Positions 34,088 through 45,450 of a stretch of DNA of 64,000 nt are shown here, piece after piece. The stretch is from Ilyonectria destructans (lineage: Eukaryota; Ascomycota; Sordariomycetes; Hypocreales; Nectriaceae): contig JAHEWK010000013.1 in assembly GCA_020740775.1 (NCBI GenBank), positions 1,674,001-1,738,000 on the forward strand, written 5' to 3'. Numbering within the stretch: position 1 is the first letter of the stretch; every line of letters starts with the position of its first letter. The notes beneath the pieces are model-generated. The model saw nothing but the letters and a program-made list of their open reading frames with translations, ran no database searches and was not told the origin of the DNA. Both the position numbers and the translations under genes were made by a program.

Positions 34088-37000
34088 CTAAAAGAACGAT
34101 GGCTTGGTGAGGACACGATACTCGACGTAGTCCTCGCCATCGATACTGATTATGGTGCCTTGCGAGACCAGCTTGCCCATGAAAGGACCAGTGCCCTTTC
34201 GCTCATACTTGACGCCTCCATAAATCTTTGCATCCTCAGCGCCAGCCTTGACTCGGAGGCTCTCCTGGCGGGCCCAGACCTTGTTCAGGCGCTGCATCTC
34301 TTCAGATTCGTGGAATCGCATTCTACCGTTGGTGGTGATCGCGGGTATCGCAGCGGCGGCAGCAGCAGTGGCATCGGCGGCGGCAGCAGCAGCACGTTCT
34401 CGGTTAGCTGCGTGTCGGTCGGCGCGACCTTGGGCAGCCTCAGCTCGAGCGATCTCGCGACGAGCCAGCGAGTTGGTTCGCTCAAGAGCATCGCCACTCT
34501 GTGCTCGGCTCACTGTCGGTCGGACCTCACCATTGGGGAGTGGCTGTCGAGCAGGGCGGGCATCGGTCTTTGCCTCGACGCGGCGACTTTGACGCAACTC
34601 ATGGCCACCGAAGCCGGCCTTTCCATTCTGATCGACAACTTCAGCGGGCGGCTCGGGAGCGATTGGGGGGTAAGACGGGGTCATGATGGGGATATTTTTA
34701 AACCCAGTTCCAGCACGGGCTTGAGCTTCGTGAACGGCCTTTGCCTCGTTGGTGGCTCGGTCTTCTGGGGCTTCACCATGGTCAAGTTGCCACTGTCGGA
34801 CTCGGCAGTACTCCTTGATCTCTAGTCGTGCGAGAGGCTTTAGGTGATCCTCAAACTCAACTTCCTCATATTGGATCCACAAAGCACCGGCGCCAATCGG
34901 GAAGTTTCCGTCTACAAACCGGCCATCGCGGGTCTCTCGGACGAGCTTGACGCGGAACATGTCGTTCTGGCCCAGGATGCCATAGACTGCGTGGCGATCT
35001 TTGAGGCTAGGTTCACTGGATCCCTTCCAGTATCCCAACAGAATGCGTGTTGGGCGCGTTCCTGGAAGCGGATCGACAGGAGGTCGCATAGGCTGTGCGG
35101 CCAGCGGATGAGGTGCAGCACCAGACTGCTCGTGAGAAACTCCGTTAGTTGGAGCAGGATTGATTGTCGCAAAGCCACCACTAACTCTTCTTCGCTTTGC
35201 ATCACCGCGGTTTGGGGTCGCAAGATGCTCGGGCATTTCCAGCCCATAGGCGATGAGAGGGGGGTTCGGATTGTTTTCGATCAGGGGGTTCATCTTGACG
35301 CGTTGCTTTGCCTCCCTGACAGCTGACTTCTCTGCGGCCTTGCGCTCCTCATCCGTTTCTTCGGGTGGGTCGGAACGGATTCTGACGTATTCTTTGACTT
35401 GATGGTGATCTAGATTCACGAGATGATCCGAGAAGACGATGCGCTCAAAGGTGACCCAACTTCCGCCAGGGCCTGGGGGCAGGGGATACTGTTCTGTCAC
35501 CGATTCGCCTACGGTGTTGATGGCCTGGATACGAGTTCGTAGTCGATCCCTAACATCAATGAAGCCAATAACTGCATGCTTGGATCTCTCATCAGGCGCG
35601 GGAGAGTCTCTCCAATATCCGAGGATGGCACCTTTGACACTGCTCAGGCTGTGTCGAGTAGGTTTGGGCTTGATAACCTCTGTGAGTGCAGGCTTGTTGT
35701 CGGGAACACTCTTAGGAATCTCGATTTTGCTCTCACTCAAGTCATTAAAGAGAGAGGTGCGCTTCCGCTTCGGATAGTGGGAGATGATGGGTTCATCATC
35801 TACGTCGGCCATGACTTCGTCTTCGCGATCCGAGACAACGCGGAGAGGAGACAACTTTCGGGGGCCGTTACGCTCACCGACAACAATCTCGTCCTCAAGC
35901 TCGGTGAACCTAACCCCAGACGGGGAATGAACACTGCTGGCAGGTTCACTGAGTTCGCTTTCAGGATCGTCTCCAAATGTCTTGTGGCCGTTGGGATGTC
36001 TAAGATTGATTTGGTTAGTCTCTGCCTAACAAGCAAAATGGAACACTAAGGCAAATTGTTGCTTAGGCTAACCCGGAGAGATAAGGCCTCGACTCGCATG
36101 TGCCAAAGGCGCAGAGCTCACTTGGCATCATTTGAGACCACTTGATCTCAAGGGCAGAAGTAGGTGGAGTTGAGTATGCGAGCTTACGAGGATGTGTATG
36201 GATGAATGGGCAACTCGAAGTCTGAGATTGGGGGCTGAAACATGGCTGAAAGAAGGAAGTTTTGGTTATGAAAGCGAACAGGGGGCTGGGGCAGGCTTTG
36301 GAATGCGCAGCGTGAGGTGAATCAAGAGGTCATTAGGGTACCTGAGGCAAAGGTGGTGAGGCAAGATGTGGTGGCGAAGGCTGCAAGCCGTTGCAACGTG
36401 TTGCACAACTGTTGGCGGACAGGTTCAATATGACACCGCCACAGTGAGTCTAATCAAATGACTCTCAAGGGACTCAGAACTTTCTTTCGCGGGTAGGTTG
36501 AGGCCGAGGTCAAAAGAGTTGATGACAAACAGAGCCGGGGTGTGATGTGCTGGGGAGAGATGAACAACCCGCGCTGGGAGGAAGGAAGTAGGGCAAGGGT
36601 AAGGATTTGGAATTGCCCGAATCGCCGAAACGAGCGAGACAATTGGTGCCAGTTGTCAATAGAATGCCAGCTGTGCAGCGAAGAGTCTTCCAGACGACCA
36701 ATGCTTGACCAGTTGTTTTGCACAACAGTGAATCAGAGCAGTTCCCTGCAACTTTGGGGTTGGATGGGCCCGCGTCTTTGGGCTTTGGGTGCGACGGCAA
36801 GCGGTTGTTGTCAAGTGCGGTGAGAAGCCGTGAGCAAATGGGAAAACGCCAACTAGCAAAGTCCCTGCAAGAGGAGCCACGCCACTTGACGGGGACGGGG
36901 ACGCAGACATCGAACAACAAAGAGCGGCGACAATTGCAACAGATATGAAGACGAGCAGAGAGACAGAAGGGAAAAATTGACGACTTACTTGGGCGACTTT

Positions 37001-37401
37001 GATTCCCCGACAGGGTTAGCAGACTCTTTTGATGGCTCCCGAATGGGAACCTGCGCTGGTGAAGGGGCGCGATCTTTGGTGGCCGGAGCAGAGGCAGTTG
37101 CAGTTGCACCGGAAGAGACCGCGACGCCCAAAGTCGAAGCCGGGGCCGTAATAGAGGCCGAGACGGAAGAGGGCACGCCGACGGGAGCAGAAAGGCCACT
37201 TTGCACAGGTTCTCGCGGCGCAGTTGCGTCGGATGCTGATGATGGAAGAGGAGCCCGCGCGGACTCGGGGGTTGGAGCCGGAGTGGGAGAGGCCGGTTTT
37301 CCTGGCGCTGACGTGGGAACAGCGGATGCTGAAGGCGCTGGCGATATTGGCTCAGGTGGCGCAACCGGCGCCCTGGCCTTGTCGGCCTCGACGCTATTCA
37401 T
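34088..37401 (-). CDS. Unrecognised protein with a duplicated ~75-residue module, about 774 aa
   Basis: I do not recognise a named family. Exon 1 (37401-36989) encodes an Ala/Pro/Ser-rich disordered N-terminus starting MNSVEADKARAPVAPPEP. A 989-nt intron (GTAAGT donor, CTAAC branch site, TTAG acceptor) joins it in frame to exon 2 (35999-34088) at ESKSPK-HPNGHKTF. The notable feature is an internal duplication. Module 1 has ILGYWRDSPAPDERSKHAVIG, DRLRTRIQ and GPGGSWVTFERIVFSDHL; module 2 has LLGYWKGSSEPSLKDRHAVYG, DMFRVKLVRETRDGR and GALWIQYEEVEFEDHL. Each module ends in a helix with EY(V/C)R(I/V)R. The C-terminal part has an Ala-rich helix (RERAAAAAADATAAAAAA) and a closing strand segment (GTIISIDGEDYVEYRVLTKP). 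Basic patches (YPKRKRTS, DAKRRRVSGG) suggest a nuclear protein. The intron is long for this genome, so a missed internal exon is possible. Confidence 0.65.
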
Positions 37402-40400
37402 GGTGTAATGTGGAAGGGAAAGCCGGAGTAACGATGCGAAACGCGCCGGGGAGCGAGTTAACAACTGTTGAAGAGGCTTCACGAGTTGGTTTCCACAGAG
37501 AGAGAGAAGCGAGTCGCGGCTTTGGGGGGGGTTGTGTAGGGCAGTTGGCAGAAGAAGGAAGGAACCGACGAGACCCGCGCGTCGGGGGCGGAAAGCAGGA
37601 ATGGAGACGCAAGACGGACGACCTGGTTGGCCGAGGATCTGGAATCTGGAATCTGGTAGGCCGGGCCAGGGCTAAAAGCAACAAGCGCAATCCCAATCCC
37701 AATCCAACTTGGCAACCCTGGGTGGAAAGAGGCTAAAGAGGTTTATCGGGGGCTTGGGTTGCAGGGTGTGTGGCCAGAATTAGGTTGGGGAAGGGGAAGG
37801 AAGGGGTGGAGTGGGGGTGTGCGTGTAATTACGACCGTGTATGTGGTGTTGTGGACGATATGGACGATAGTTGAACAAGAGAGACAGAGAGGTTTGAAGA
37901 GCAAAGGGTTGTGAAGCGTAAAAGGGGTGGGTGGGGAGGGGTGGCAAGGGGAGCAAGAGAGATGGAAAGGGAAGAGTCTGCCCCAGAAGGAAGTGAGCGA
38001 GAAGAGATGGAAAATTTTGGTGGTGTGTGGGATGGGGAGATGAGAGATGGGAGATGGGAGATGGACGGGCAGGGGAATGAGAGTGCGAGACGTGTTTTAG
38101 TTTCCAAGGGAGAGATCAGTTGACTGGCGGCGCTCGCTGGCTGGACTGGCTGGATGGCTGGACTGGCTCGACTGTTGGATTGGCTACCTCAACCTCCAAG
38201 GTACGCTACGCTAGGTATCCGTACATAATAATGTACAGCAGCTAAGGTAAGATAATTAATAATAATTGGGTTGGTTTGGCAAGTCAACCTTGCCTGAACC
38301 CTTTTGTACCCCGGTACCTCGCAAGGTGAGAGGACGACAGTGGTGAAGGAAATGGGAGGACCGCTTTTTTTTCTGATTCATCATTACGTCCACCACTCAC
38401 ACACGCACACACCAACAAGGTCGCAAGGATACGCATTCACCCACGCCTGCATCACTGACATATTCACGCATGTGGTGGTGATTTGTATTTCCAGTCTCTT
38501 GTATTCATGGGGTTTCCTCCCCGGCTCGAGTTTTCTGTAACCCAACTTGGCTCTCGAGAGAGTTTTTTGTTCTCTCGCAATCCGTTAGTCAACCTGGTCT
38601 CAGTCAATTACCGGAAGCTAGTCAACCCGGGTCAATCAGAACACGTCGAGCAAACACGGCGCGCACGGGACATTAGAGGCGCTCGCCCATCCTTCGCCCC
38701 CCCTGTCATGGTTGCTTGAGATAAGGTGTCGGCGACACACGCGATGGGTCGACTCAACTCTAAAAGCCATCCATTAATGTCCCTGAACTCTGTCTTCTGT
38801 CTCCCTCTTTCCGGACAGTCTCGCGAGGCCAGATTCAAACATGAGACGCCTTTGTCGCAATTGAACTGGCGGTTGATTGACACCGCCATTTCCGGGCTTG
38901 ACGGCCAACAACTCTCAGCTCGTGTACTAGGTGCCTGCCTGAACTGAGCACTGAGCGACTGGCCAACACACCCCCCTAGTAGATCCGTACCTCATTACGA
39001 ATTACGTGCGTGCGCCAAGCGATGACTGGGTTGACGGCGACAATGATGACACGACTTGCCTTCCATAGGACGGGCCCGTACCCCTTTGGGCTGTGTCCCC
39101 GCAAATCGTATCGCTCATCAGGTTCCGTCTCTTTTCCACAGACAATGCCAATGTCCAACCTCGGCGCACAGTCGCTCGCACAGTACCGCTACACTACCCT
39201 TGTGAGACCCTGAACTGGAAAGGTCACGATCCGGATCAGGATCACGGATCAAGAGCAACTGCGCGCCAGAAAATAGACGACGCATGTGCTGATGGATACA
39301 TGATGATGACATGCCGGCCCTCCGTGACGCCAATCAACAACAATGTTCTGGTAAGCCCAGAAAAGAGGCGCGACCAATGTCATGGCAATCTCGCAACACT
39401 TCCCAAACATCCGGCCTTACAACCACGCCCACCACACGCTGGCAACGCACACACCCTTTTACGTGCCCATCACGTCGCGGCAAGGAAAAAAAAAACCTGC
39501 CCCAAGAATGCAGTGCCAGTAGTCCCGTACGTGCACGCGCACCCCCTGGATTGCCCGATGATCAGAAGCAAGAAAACTACACGGAGCCCGGGTAGCAACA
39601 CGGATCTATCTTTGGTTCAAGATGAGGGTTATCCTGGACCCGTCCGTCAATGCCTGTCTTGACACGTCCCGTAACAACCCAAACCCCTTCCCAAACAGAA
39701 TCAATGTGCGAACTGCCGATGCCGTTACCCGTCGTCCCTGTTGGAAACTTTTAAACATGCGGTGCTTGATAGAATGGGCCATCTCGGGAGGGATATGTTT
39801 GGGGATGCGAGTTTTTTTTTTTTTAATGACTGGTGGCAAGGGTACAAAGATGGCCTGGAGAAAATGGCTCCACGTCGTTTCTGCGCCGCGTCCACCAAGG
39901 CCCAATTGCTCTCCACGGTGTCCCATCCCGTATCCGGCCATCCTTGGAAGCCTGACGAGAGAGACTCATGCAAGTGCTTACGCACAGTGCAATCCTGTCT
40001 TACTGCAGTGGCCGAGCATTGGCAGGTTGCGAAACTCAAATACCGTTACTTGGCTCTGCTGCACATAATCGCACCGTGTTGCTCGCTTCTCGACGGCGTC
40101 TGCGCCATGCCCCACGCCAGCATCTCACGCAAGCAAACAATACAAAAGCCCTTATTAACCCAGGGAGCAAAGGAGCAAACACGTGCCATGACTCGGCGCT
40201 GTAATCAAGCACTATCGCGCTAGGTCTCAGGATCAGATGTCGAGTTTCCAGTTCCGACCACAAGTCGCGACTCAGCGGGTCTCGTATCGGCCCATCCTCT
40301 GGGACTTGGGTCTTGGATCTTGGGACCCCGCCCGCCGCTCAATGAACTTGTATCCGGTACGAAGGTAGTGAATACACCGTCCACGCTTGCTTTGCTGGCG

Positions 40401-41471
40401 GGTTGTCCTTCTGTTGGTTGGTTGGTTGCCCACGTAGCTCGTCTCAGCTGCCCAAGTCGAATACCTCCAGACCAACCCTTAAAAGGAACCATTTAACCCA
40501 CCCCCTGCAAGTCTGGTTCAGAACCGACCAAAACGGCAACAGCCACTTTCAGCTCGGCTTGTTGGCACTGTGATAAGGTAATTCAACAACAGCCCCCCGG
40601 GTCGCCGCGCCACTCGCCGAATGTGTGTCGTATTGACCAGTTGTTCGCCGTTCTTACCGTCTTGTTGAGACAACCTGCCGTCTGCCAAGGTGCATAGCCT
40701 TTCTGTTGCGTCGACTTTCTAGCTTTTCTCGCCAGGCGCCCCGAGCGCGTCAAATTAATTCCCTCAACCCACGCCGCCCTCTGGCCAATGTATCGGGAAA
40801 GGTACCCCATGTTGCTTCTCATCAAAAAAGTCTATCAACAATGCAACCCGAGGTGTTACCAAAAGGCCTCGGGCCGCTGGAACGCACCCGGTTTTCACCA
40901 TGTCTCGCCATTCCGCGCCTTGTACCGCCGAACCTGACACCTCAGAAATGACTAATTAACAAACCGCCGTAGAGAGTATAGGCCCGTGAAACGTCGGCTG
41001 GGTCGCACTTAGTTGCAAGTGGTTGGACGTGGTCCTCACTTGTTGGCTATGCACGGCACATGCGCGTGAAAAGCAGGTCTTGGATCTAGGTAGGCAAGCG
41101 AAACACAAATGGCCTGCATGTTCCCTGTAACCTTGAATGGTTAATGTATTTGTTTCTCAAGGCCAGTTGTCCTTTTCCTGGAGTGGAGGACGAGAACCTT
41201 TTGGCTGGATCACAACCTCCGGGTCCTTGGCTATCCATTTTGTCGAAACTCGTGTTGGTCCTCGCAGCTTCTAATTTAGGAGTCAAGGATTACGCGAAAC
41301 AAATGGTGCATTCCTGCATTGGTTGCAGCGGTTGAAGGATTAAGGAAGGATGAAAGCCAACTGCAACGATCACATCAACTCGAACACGTCAGTCCAAGGT
41401 AGATCGTATGACTCGCTCATTCGTAAATTGTCGTAAGTCGTGTTTTGCTCATGTCTTCTTTATTTGATACA
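37402..41471. other. 4.1-kb gene-free region
   Basis: The left ~700 nt are purine/pyrimidine-skewed and probably the promoter and leader of the 774-aa gene. A CTGG-rich run lies at 38138-38184 and a T-run at about 39811-39822. The remaining frames are short, overlap on both strands and carry no domain. No RNA gene was recognised. Confidence 0.5.
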
Positions 41472-42841
41472 TTATCCACCACGTCCTCGACCGCCTCGAC
41501 CACCCCGGCCCCGACCTCGTCCCCTTCCTCCTCCGCGACCGCCTTTCTTGCCTCCCCTAGGACCGCCCCGGTTATCAAACCGTTCAAATAGTCTCTCTTC
41601 TCCGAAGGCGCCTTCTCCAAACCTCATAAAGTTGACGAGACCGCGGTCCACAATTGCCACGAGCACGTTTCGATGTCCATGCTTGAGGCGTTGGTACATA
41701 CGGCCTGGCCCTTGCCACGCCGGTTTAATTGGGGGGTCGTAAGGTGTTGACTCTAGGAGCGCCTCGATTTGCTCAAGCGACGGTACGCATGAGTCACCCG
41801 CATCAACAACTGCAATGCGGAAATGGGGTGGTGGGGGGCTCTTCTTGGAGAATGGAGCACCACCAGTCTTCCACACGTGAAAGAATATGCGGAAAGGCTC
41901 TTCCGGAGTATGCACTTCTGCCGGTGTAGGCAGCGGTTTGTGGCGGGGGAGAATCGCCAACTTTTGATAGATGGGCCGATAGGCACGATAAAGTCCTGGC
42001 TGGACAAGGGGCCCAAATGGTTGCTGCCTTGGACGCGCGTCCTGGCTGACGAAGGAGAACAGCCACTCCCATAGTGTCTTGGTGGGGGGCGGAGGTGATG
42101 TTGATTGGGGTTGCGGAGGTGCACGTAGGACGTGGAAGCCTGCTCGTTTCAGATGCGAGAAGACATGATACTTGGGTAGCGAGATCTTTCCCCTCTCGCC
42201 ATCGTAACCGATGAAGAGAGAATAGGCTGCCTCGAGACTCAGCGGTAGTCCGGCATCGTAGTCGTCCGGTCCTAGGTCGAGTCCGTCCTCGCCTGCAGCC
42301 TCAGCCTTGGGAAGCAGTTCTTCCAGTTGTCGGTTGGGCCACCACAGGTCGAGGGTCCCGCGCTCGACCAGGTAGATGGCTTCTTCTGGCAGTAGCCAAA
42401 GCCGTCCAGCACCAGCTCGCTCGAGCTTGCCTGGTATACCGCGCGCCCGATGTCCTTTTGCCAGTTTCCTCGTTCGTGCTCCATCGCGACAACTCTGTCT
42501 CGTAGCCACAGCCCTTCATCTTCTCCGGCCTGTTCAAGGTCCGCCCACCAGTCGGGGAAGCACCAGCCTCGTACCCAAGCATCCTCTCGGTGTATTCTTG
42601 TGTAGCTCAGCACATTGTCCATGACATTGCGGCTCGCCTCCAGAAGGTTGTCCTGCGCCCGGGTTCCGTGCGACTCAAAATCCTTCTCGCCCTTGCGAAT
42701 TGCCTTGCTCGAAACACCGGATTTATCGAACATGGACAAGAAGAGCTTGTAGTCGGGGGTATCTTCGTCAGCATCCTCGGGCGCAGCAGTGCTGGTGGCG
42801 GGGGCCGGCGCATTAGGAGCGTCGTCGTCGTCGAAAGCCAT
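41472..42841 (-). CDS. sen54: tRNA-splicing endonuclease subunit Sen54, with apparent -1 frameshift
   Basis: The gene reads from the ATG at 42841 in one frame to about 42430-42395, then continues one base out of phase to the TAA at 41472. Frame 1 gives the Sen54 N-terminus: KAIRKGEKDFESHGTRAQ, NLLEASRNVMDNVLSYTRIH, RGWCFPDWWADLEQ and DIGRAVYQ. Frame 2 gives the hallmark LWLLPEEAIYLVERGTLDLW, then ALPLSLE-type text, KYHVFSHLKRAGFHVLR, FRIFFHVWKTGGAPFSKKSPP and GHRNVLVAIVDRGLVNFMRFG, and an RGG-rich tail. No GT...AG pair of usable length bridges the frames, so a one-base deletion (real or a sequence error) is the simplest reading. Family role: structural subunit of the essential Sen2-Sen34-Sen54-Sen15 complex that excises tRNA introns. 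An intron-bearing tRNA-Leu lies 188 nt upstream. Confidence 0.85.
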
Positions 42842-43028
42842 CGTGTCGGTCAAATGTCTGGTGCGCAAGCCGCGAGAAGAGTCAGGCAACCATGCCGTGA
42901 TGCTGGTGTTCCGTGTTGAAGTTGCGAGATGGAAAACTGATGCGAGGCTGTGAAGCCTTGTCTGGCCCCACCACAGCCCGGAGCGGCATGCTCCTTAGTA
43001 TCAGTTATCTCAATTACGGATATAACAA

Positions 43029-43127
43029 GCTGGGATGGCCGAGTGGTTAAGGCGCTGTGTTTAGGTTCTCTATCAGAAACCAGACCCGCAGTGGGAAACC
43101 GCCTGGGTTCAAATCCCAGTTCCAGCA
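43029..43127 (+). tRNA. tRNA-Leu(TAG) with intron
   Basis: The acceptor GCTGGGA (43029-43035) pairs with TTCCAGC (43120-43126), with discriminator A at 43127. A Leu/Ser-type D arm follows (TGGCCGAGTGGTTAAGGC). The anticodon stem CTGTG pairs with CGCAG (one G-T) around loop TT-TAG-G, with an intron of about 21 nt after the purine 3' of the anticodon. The T arm is CTGGG-TTCAAAT-CCCAG. The extra length between anticodon stem and T arm fits a class II (Leu) variable arm. A T5 run at about 43134 serves as a Pol III terminator. The exact intron borders are inferred from stem pairing. Confidence 0.92.
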
Positions 43128-44030
43128 AATTCTTTTTGATTTTTGCTTTTAAATTGTCTTTTTAAGTTTGTAGAATTATTTCATTTTACTAAACTTCTAT
43201 TTGATTTTCTGCAAACTTGTGCATTCCCACTCTATATCAGGCTGAAGGTGCATATTGCGGCCCCACACCTGTGACCAATGAAATTACACCCACGTTCTTT
43301 CCCCGTTCTACTCCCGAAAGAGAAAGGCATCACCATCACGAACCCTTGAACTTGATCGCAGTTACAAAACGTGCCCGTCAATAACGCCGGTGCGCCTGTG
43401 GTGCTGGGGGAAGCTGTATCTGTATCAGTGCCCCAGATGGGTGAAGGAGTTTACTTTTAGCTAGCGCGTAGGGTAGTGTTGCGAGTGATAATATGAGGCG
43501 AGAGTGCGTGAATGAGCTGGTTGAATATAGGATACCGAATTTGGGAGCATAATCCTTATTCAATCAACTTATATATATCGCAAACTAAGTATACAGAAAA
43601 CAGTACTACAAACATAAGATTACTAAATCTGCAATAATTTGTAAAGAATCCAAACGGTATGATTTTATTGTTCAGCGGCAGTTTCGTACAGATAGTCTGG
43701 ATTGTAATTTTATACCCAAATAGAGCGTCTTAAACCCACAACCAATTTGGCGATACTAGATATGAATCCTTTTTATTTCGGGAGAAGAGTAGCTAAAGGG
43801 AGTGTACCCAATCTGGAGCACGGTGAGACTTTACGACCTCACATCAGTTTCCTACACACCAGATACTTAACTACTTTCTTTCGGAGAGAATTGCCGGGCG
43901 TGTCTAGATGAGCGTCTGGACTCAGTCTCGTATGTCCGCAATGGTACCATTTTCTATATAGGTTGCACTTTTAATTTCGAGCTTAAGTCAGACCTGCAAA
44001 CAACACCAATATGTAGAGTCTAGCGCTATG

Positions 44031-44068
44031 GAAGCAGGTTGCTGAGAGGGAAGCAGGTTGCTGAGAGG
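44031..44068. repeat. Exact 19-bp tandem duplication
   Basis: GAAGCAGGTTGCTGAGAGG occurs twice back to back (44031-44049, 44050-44068), followed by a partial third copy (GCAGCAGGT). It lies inside the AT-rich island. It could be an insertion footprint or a replication slip. Confidence 0.9.
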
Positions 44069-44660
44069 GCAGCAGGTGTGTATTTAGATGCGAAACCAAT
44101 GGTTGCAGCAGTAGAAACCACAACGCCAGCCGAATGGGATGGATTTGCTTGGTGCGATCTAATAGTTGTCCATCCGTTAAAGTCAGCACATCTACAGACG
44201 CTCTGTCTATTTCCTGGAACTCGATTGGTGATAGGATTTCGACGTGTATGCCTGCAAATCTCCGTTTGGACTACGAATGCACCCAAACCACTATAGTCCA
44301 CATGAGAAACTCATATTCCACCTTAGAAATCAGATTAATCTTGTGTAAGTGACTTGAGACACGGAAGTGTTGTTCTGGGGCGGATGGAGCCAAGCAACAA
44401 CTACAGAATATCAGCCTTCTCTATCTTAGACTGGTTCACCACTCACTTAACTTTTTTATTGCTTCAAGCAGCTCGCACATATCAGTTACGTTATTCGTTC
44501 TTATTGCATCCGTCAGAATAGCTTTGTGGTTGCGATTGGGAAAAAGGTTGACAGGGCAACTGCCAACACCTGGAAGTGACAGTTGCCAGCGGCCAGCTCG
44601 ACTCCTTTGCCGGTCAAAACGACTAATAACTATTCTTAGGAGTTTCAATTTAGAAATTAT

Positions 44661-44730
44661 ACTTTAGGAGTTATAGTTTAGGAGTTACGATTTAGGGATT
44701 ACGATTTAGGGGATATGATTCAGGAAATCT
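44661..44730. repeat. 14-bp tandem array with TTTAGGG-like units
   Basis: Five degenerate units of period 14 (consensus about GATTTAGGAGTTAC) start at 44661, 44675, 44689, 44703 and 44717. The middle units contain TTTAGGG and TTTAGGGG. Resemblance to telomeric TTAGGG is partial and the array period is not 6 bp. Confidence 0.8.
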
Positions 44731-44926
44731 CGACGTTTCACCTGCATCCTCATGAAAGGAACTGGGGGAGTACTGAAGCCTTTTTCATGATTTCCATGTA
44801 CTGGACTTGACATTTTAACTGTGCTAGGTTGGGATGGCGCTTTCAGACCTTTGCCTTGATATTACCCCATGCTGTAATAGGATTGTAGGTGTCTTTCGGA
44901 GCTGTGCTGAAACTTGATTTCTTTGC

Positions 44927-45266
44927 GACCCAGTCCTGGGGTAAACCAGGTAGCCTTCAGGGTCGAGTGACGAAGCCAGACTCTACACCTCCCTGTAGCG
45001 TTACCTAGAAATCCGACTTCAGCCCGGAGCCAACACAGAGACGCAACGTAGATAGGGCCATCCTTGAACTCTTTCACCTAAGCCCTTAGCTAAGCTAAAT
45101 AAATAAAATAAAAGTTTTGTTATAAAGAATAAATCCCAAGAATAAATATTATAAGAGTCCGACTTCGTCACCCGACTCCGAAGGGCCCCCGTATTAGTAC
45201 CCAGGGAAGGGTGTCTGTTTCACCCCAAACCAGGTATCTATTTCAACACATCCCAGGACCGGGTCA
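44927..45266. repeat. Imperfect inverted repeat with transition-type differences
   Basis: The segment 44959-44983 is the reverse complement of about 45155-45178 with only C/T or G/A differences, and 44927-44939 (GACCCAGTCCTGG) matches the complement of 45254-45266 with one transition. Order and orientation are consistent with two arms of one degenerate inverted repeat, with extra sequence in the right arm. Confidence 0.65.
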
Positions 45267-45330
45267 TATATCCTCACCTGACTTCTCAGAGCCCCCGTAT
45301 TATTACCCCAGGAAGAGTGTCTGTTTTACC
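45182..45330. repeat. 43-bp direct repeat pair
   Basis: 45182-45224 and 45288-45330 share the core CCCCCGTATTA...GTGTCTGTTT and match at most positions. The copies start 106 nt apart within the AT-rich island. Confidence 0.8.
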
Positions 45331-45450
45331 AGACCGGGTCTTCGTCAAGGACGGCAAAGAAGAACAACAAAATAGCAAGCAAAACCTTCAAAACACAAGT
45401 GTAAACAACATGAAGGAAACACATACACAGACCTCCTGTCTAGTCCTTTC

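Noticed and set aside
36510..37364. 284-codon minus-strand frame rich in Pro/Leu/Arg
   Set aside because: It overlaps exon 1 and the long intron of the 774-aa gene in another phase. The exon 1 frame joins correctly to exon 2, whereas this one does not.
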